DNA of 64,000 nt from Tolypeutes matacus. Its lineage: Eukaryota; Chordata; Mammalia; Cingulata; Chlamyphoridae. Location of the stretch: contig JAKSZT010054335.1 in NCBI GenBank assembly GCA_026826555.1, positions 10,350,936-10,414,935 on the forward strand, written 5' to 3'. Each line of letters begins with the position of its first letter. Positions within the stretch are counted from its first letter, which is position 1. The translations under genes were made by a program, and so were the position numbers. Positions 59,661 through 64,000 of this stretch are shown piece by piece. The notes beneath the pieces are model-generated. The model was not told the origin of the DNA and searched no databases. It was given only the letters and a program-made list of their open reading frames with translations.

Positions 59661-62600
59661 CCCTCTGTTCCCAGTGGATCTGCTGCTCTTATGTCATGTG
59701 CGTCCCTTGGGATTAGAAGTTCTCAGTCCAACTCCTGTCGCATTTAATCCGCCTTCACAATGTCCACAGATCGCCGACGACTGCACAGAAGATGGTAACC
59801 TGCTGTGTCTGCATTGGAACTTGGCTGGGATTGCCCTGGTGCTGGGGGCGCGTCTGGGGGGCTTCTCCAGGCTCTAACAGCTCTCTGCTAACTCTGGTGG
59901 TGCCGTCTCCTTGACGCCGGCAGGCCGTACGTATTTGGGTTCTTTGTCCGGATGGGGGCCACTGAAGGCCGGGGCGAGGATGTGGGAAAGGCTCCCTAAC
60001 ACGGGCATCTGCTGTGCCAGATGAACAGGAAAGCTCACCTTCTCTTTGGGAGGGGGTGCTTTATATATGCTACCTAACTTTTTATGTGCTCACTTGGGCC
60101 AAAGTCAAGTCCACCTACAGTTCCGTGAAGGACAGAAGTTTACTTAATAGAACAGAAATGGAAACCTGGAATGCTTTCAAAGCTGGAGAAATGCCCTTTA
60201 TGAGGTCACTGCAGTCTGAAAGTCTTTTTACCCAGAGCAGGTCCATCATATTGGTGAGTGATGGATCCACTGAAACAACTGCCCTCGGGTTAGGGGGTCG
60301 AGGCAAATGCCACCCACTTTAGAGAAGCATGCAAGGCCGCTCCTTCTGAATCTGCCACCACTTCTTTCTTAACAAGGGGAACTCAAGGGCCAGAAAATTC
60401 CTCTTGCCCAAGCCCAGGCCCACCCTCCCGCCCTCCTACCCATCTCCATCCAAAATAAAACCCATTTCCAACATCTTTAAGCCTGTTCCTGCGCGCTGGG
60501 GAATCCTATGTGTTCGCCATCCTTGGTCTTCATCGCGCCATCTTCTCTCTCCTTTCTACATCACAACCTTCAGAGCATAGAAATGCCGTCAGAGGGTCCC
60601 TGTCAGTGAATGAAATTTACGCAGAACACATTTTTGAGCAAGAATGTTTGCCAGGAACAGTGCAGGCTGCCAGGGTCACGGTGACCAAACAAGCATGTTG
60701 TTCGCACTCGTGGAACTTCACCTAGTGGGGTGGACATGAAACACATACTGCTGCAAGCAGGTGGCAATTGTCACAAGCCCTAGTGAGGCAAAGCACATGG
60801 GGTCAGACAGTGCACAACTGAGGAGTCAGACAAGGACCTTCTGCAGAAAGGACTGCTCAGTTGCGATCTGAAGGCTGCCAAGAGCCCCCTGTCAGGAGAG
60901 CAAACCAAGAAACTTGCCTTTAATGTGCTCCAGGAACATATTATCTTCCCAGGAAGCCAAAACTGAAAATATTATTCTTGATGCAGACCTTCAAAGTTAT
61001 ATGAAAGGAAAATTCTTAATCCCAAAGTGATTCAAAATGGTGACTTCAATTAAAATAAAGGGAAATAGATCATAAAAGGAGGCTTAGTAATCACCTGAGT
61101 TTTGTTACCAGAATAACTTTCCACAAGGGCAGCCGTCGCCAGCCCCACCATGGAGCGGGACAGGATCACGAGCGAGGAGCACAGGTCTCTATTTCACGCC
61201 ACGGGCGAGGCTTTGTTTAAGCTCATGCCTTTTAGGGGGCCTGGGGTCTTTGGGTGCAGCTGTCTTTGTCTTCTCTGCTAGAAAGAGCCTTGCACTGAGC
61301 CCTGGACGCAGGGCCTTTATCTTTCATTTCAACATTCTCGTCATGTCCCCTGTATGAATAATCCAAAAGAACCTACAAAGGAGAAACGACGGAGCCGTCA
61401 GGCGACGAGAGAACTGATAGAGGTGACTTGAGGCTAGTGCCCAAGGTTTAGCATTTCTTGGTGAGAGTTAGGTAGCAAATAAAATGATTCTAGCATAGGA
61501 TGGAAGCTGCGATGTGCCTCAAAGTAATCGTCACTCTCCATCTGCTCCTTCTAGCTTTTCATTTAAAACTGACCACATTACCTCTGGTTTACTTCTGCCT
61601 TATAGCTCTATCTTCCATTTTTGTCTCATTTATTCTCACGTTTTTCAAGCTTCTCCATGGCTTTGAAAGCAGACCCCTTCACCTTGGTTTTCACTTTATG
61701 AAATTCCTGAGTCGTAAAATGGTGTTTTCTTCAAAAATAATGTGTGATAATGTTTTCACATAGCATGCAATTATTGAGGTCTCAGAATAAATCAGTTCAG
61801 ATTCAGTTTGGAAAATTGTCCATCTGTATTTTTCAGTGTAGTAGAATTTGGAAAACATAAATTCCTGATGTGAATGGTTGAGCTATTATATATTTTTTAA
61901 ACATTTAATTTCCATTTAGGTAGAAGGCAGCAAGGCAGTTCTTCCAACACAGGCTTTGGAATCAGATCGAACTGGGTCAAATATGTGGGGCTAGTGACAT
62001 TCAGCTTGTCCCTTTGCCTGCTGGGCAGATCGTGCGATGGAGGCAGACGCCGGCTTTGCGTGGGCCTGCCCTGCCCTTGCCAGGAGGTGGGCTGGAGCCA
62101 CGGCCAGTATGGCCACATGTGGCATGAATGAAGCCAACAGACCGCGACGCAAATAGGGTCGACCCTCCTGCCTTGACAAACACTTCCCCGGAGTAATGAT
62201 ATTAAAAAATACCTGTAAGGATACTAAGATCTGGCAAAATATCAAAGACAACTGTGTTTAGTTATTTCCCACCAAGAAGTTCTGTAGACGGCCAATGAGA
62301 GCTAGATGAACGATAAAATAAAGACTTACACAGGATGTGAGTGATGAGTGCATGGATGCCACACAATTTCTTTTTGCTACCATTATAGAAAAAACCACCA
62401 ACTACATTGTCATAATCAAGATTTCCAAAGGAATTTAAAAATGTTTGTATTTTTTTCTTCATAAAAATGTAGGTTTTCTTTGGTTTTCAGAGAAACTATT
62501 TAAATTGAAGCTATTTCAATTTTTAAAATAAAAATTATTTAAAGATACTAAAATTTTAAATTTATTTTTCTGAGTATTTAATTAAATCTTATTAAACCTT

Positions 62601-63954
62601 ACCGGGAATCCTGGTGCTCAGAATCCACCAGACACCAGCGTGCAAGGCTGAAGGATTTGCGGCCTCTCAGCCTGCTCGGTGACGTCATGCGGTGACTGAA
62701 AATCTGTCATTCTTACACTACGAAAATTGACCAACATTAAAAAGCAGGCTTTTTTCCCCAAAGGGCCGGTTGTTCGCTATTTGCAGCACTGGGGATGGCA
62801 TCGCAGCCAAGAGACTCCTTAGGTGGGACGAGAGCTTTTCAGAGGGAAGACGTGGTCAGTGAGCAGATAAGATGAGGAAAACACATCTAGAAACGTGCTA
62901 ACGATGGAGTCGTGAGTTATGTGAGAAGAAAAGGAGGAAAGATACTCGAATCCGCTTCGAGAGCAATGGGAAGTGGAGACATGCAGATTGGACATAAACA
63001 ATTCTTTCCAGGGTTGCTACAGGGAAGCAGAGAATCGGAATGATGATGTTAGAGTAGACTTCGTGCCATCTGTCACTGACTCTACAATATTTCCCATTGA
63101 TGAGAATTTAATGTCGGATATTTAACAGGTAAATTTTTATTAAAATCAGTAAGTCATAAAATTTTCTGATGGCAAGAGCTCCCTACAGTTTAAATAAAAA
63201 TGTGTTACTCAGATGCAGGAAGACGGAGTGTGGGACTATAAGACTATTTATATAAATTAAATGCTGATTCAAAGCACAAAGAATACTTTTGTCTGAGCTA
63301 AAACTGAGCTGCAAAGTCCTTTAACTAAACGCCTGTGATGGTGCACTTAGAAAGAGAAGACAGAGATGGATTCTGGACTTGAACTGCGCCAAACTAACAA
63401 CCAGTTACGTCTACACAGACACTAAAAATTGAGCCAATAGCTTAGCAATAGTGGAAAATGTGATGAGCTATATATCCCTGGAGTTGTTAAATAGTTAATG
63501 GAAATCGTGATGCCGGCAGTTAGCGCTCACTGGGCGTTAACCTGGAAATGCCGCCGAGTGTGCTAGGGGTCCAGCCTCAAAGCCCCGGGGCAGGAGCTGT
63601 TATCAAGCCCCCTCGGTGGGTGATTAGAGGGTTAAGCACCTTGATAGCTTCCTTGAGCTGAAGTTTGGGCTCCAACAACCTCACTGGCTCCAGCGGGCTC
63701 AGAAGGCGGAGCCTGTGGCTTTCAGGTCCTGGGCACAGAAAAGGGCCCCTTCTCGCCTCGACACCCCAGCAGGCGTCTGTGCACTGCATGTGCGTTGTGC
63801 TGAGCGTGCAGCCACAGGGCCTGCCTCGAGCTTCTATTAGTTTCATGTTAAATGTCACGGTTTATACGGCACTCAATCCTGAGCAGCCAAATCAACAGTC
63901 AGAGAAGTCTGCGTGGGGCTCTAAGGGGCCTTGGCCCCGGTGTGCCTGTCTGAC
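59661..63954. other. intergenic, no gene seen
   Basis: Mostly unique sequence. An L2-like relic probably lies at 60590-60900 (aagaatgtttgccaggaaca, cgcactcgtggaacttcacc). From 61450 to 63560 the DNA is AT-rich with few ORFs. A GC-richer stretch resumes at 63560. Confidence 0.5.
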
Positions 63955-64000
63955 AGCCCTGCCTCCTAGCACGGCCTCAGCCCTGCCTCCTAGCACGGCC
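63955..64000. repeat. 24-bp tandem duplication running off the right edge
   Basis: The unit agccctgcctcctagcacgg plus cctc begins at 63955 and again at 63979 without a mismatch. The array may continue past the window end. Confidence 0.8.

Overview
This window is genomic DNA from a placental mammal and contains one recognisable protein-coding feature. The lineage is probably Xenarthra (sloth, anteater or armadillo). The clue is the SINEs at about 31.5, 38.6 and 49.1 kb, which have a tRNA-like head with a gtggctcaa box A region and a GGTTC-type box B, followed by 'cctcctggtgaaggc/caagcagcaagggg' bodies. They match what I remember of the tRNA-Ala-derived DAS-type SINEs of xenarthrans. The rest of the repeat load (L1, L2, MIR, ERVL-type LTR) is pan-eutherian. 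Two runs of exactly 10 N (33532-33541 and 52813-52822) mark assembly gaps.

The gene is FREM2 on the minus strand. Its very large first coding exon runs from the ATG at 12525 down to a splice donor at 7347/7346 and is open throughout. It encodes the signal peptide, the N-terminal region and nearly all of the CSPG/NG2 repeat array. Bases 1-7346 are therefore FREM2 intron 1, in which I found no second exon. The intron holds a 53-bp minisatellite inside a CpG-rich block and a 220-bp homopyrimidine tract about 100 bp past the donor. Bases 12526 to about 13300 are the 5' UTR and CpG-island promoter, with two CCAAT boxes.

From about 13.3 kb to 64 kb I see no protein-coding gene. In human the FREM2 upstream flank is a gene-poor interval towards UFM1, which agrees with this. 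The interval is notable for tandem repeats: a 20-bp minisatellite (18.3 kb), a 34-bp repeat (21.9 kb), a 17-bp minisatellite of about 34 copies (28.2-28.7 kb), an A/C-only repeat split by a SINE (31.3-31.8 kb), a 0.93-kb degenerate telomere-like TTAGGG/TCAGGG array (33.3-34.2 kb), a VNTR apparently grown from an ancient interspersed repeat (40.7-41.3 kb), a 13-bp repeat (51.2 kb) and a phased 28-bp repeat against a gap (52.8-53.0 kb). Mobile elements include a solo LTR with a perfect 6-bp target duplication (26.9-27.3 kb), an ERVL-type LTR, L1 3' ends, a possible ORF1-only L1 derivative (55.7-57.3 kb), and L2 and MIR relics. Two GC/CpG-rich blocks (28.7-29.7 and 58.4-59.7 kb) have no recognisable gene.

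I did not find a previously undescribed gene system. The most interesting signals are the telomere-like array within its minisatellite cluster and the solo LTR with E2F-like motifs. Family names for repeats are from memory and need checking against a repeat library.
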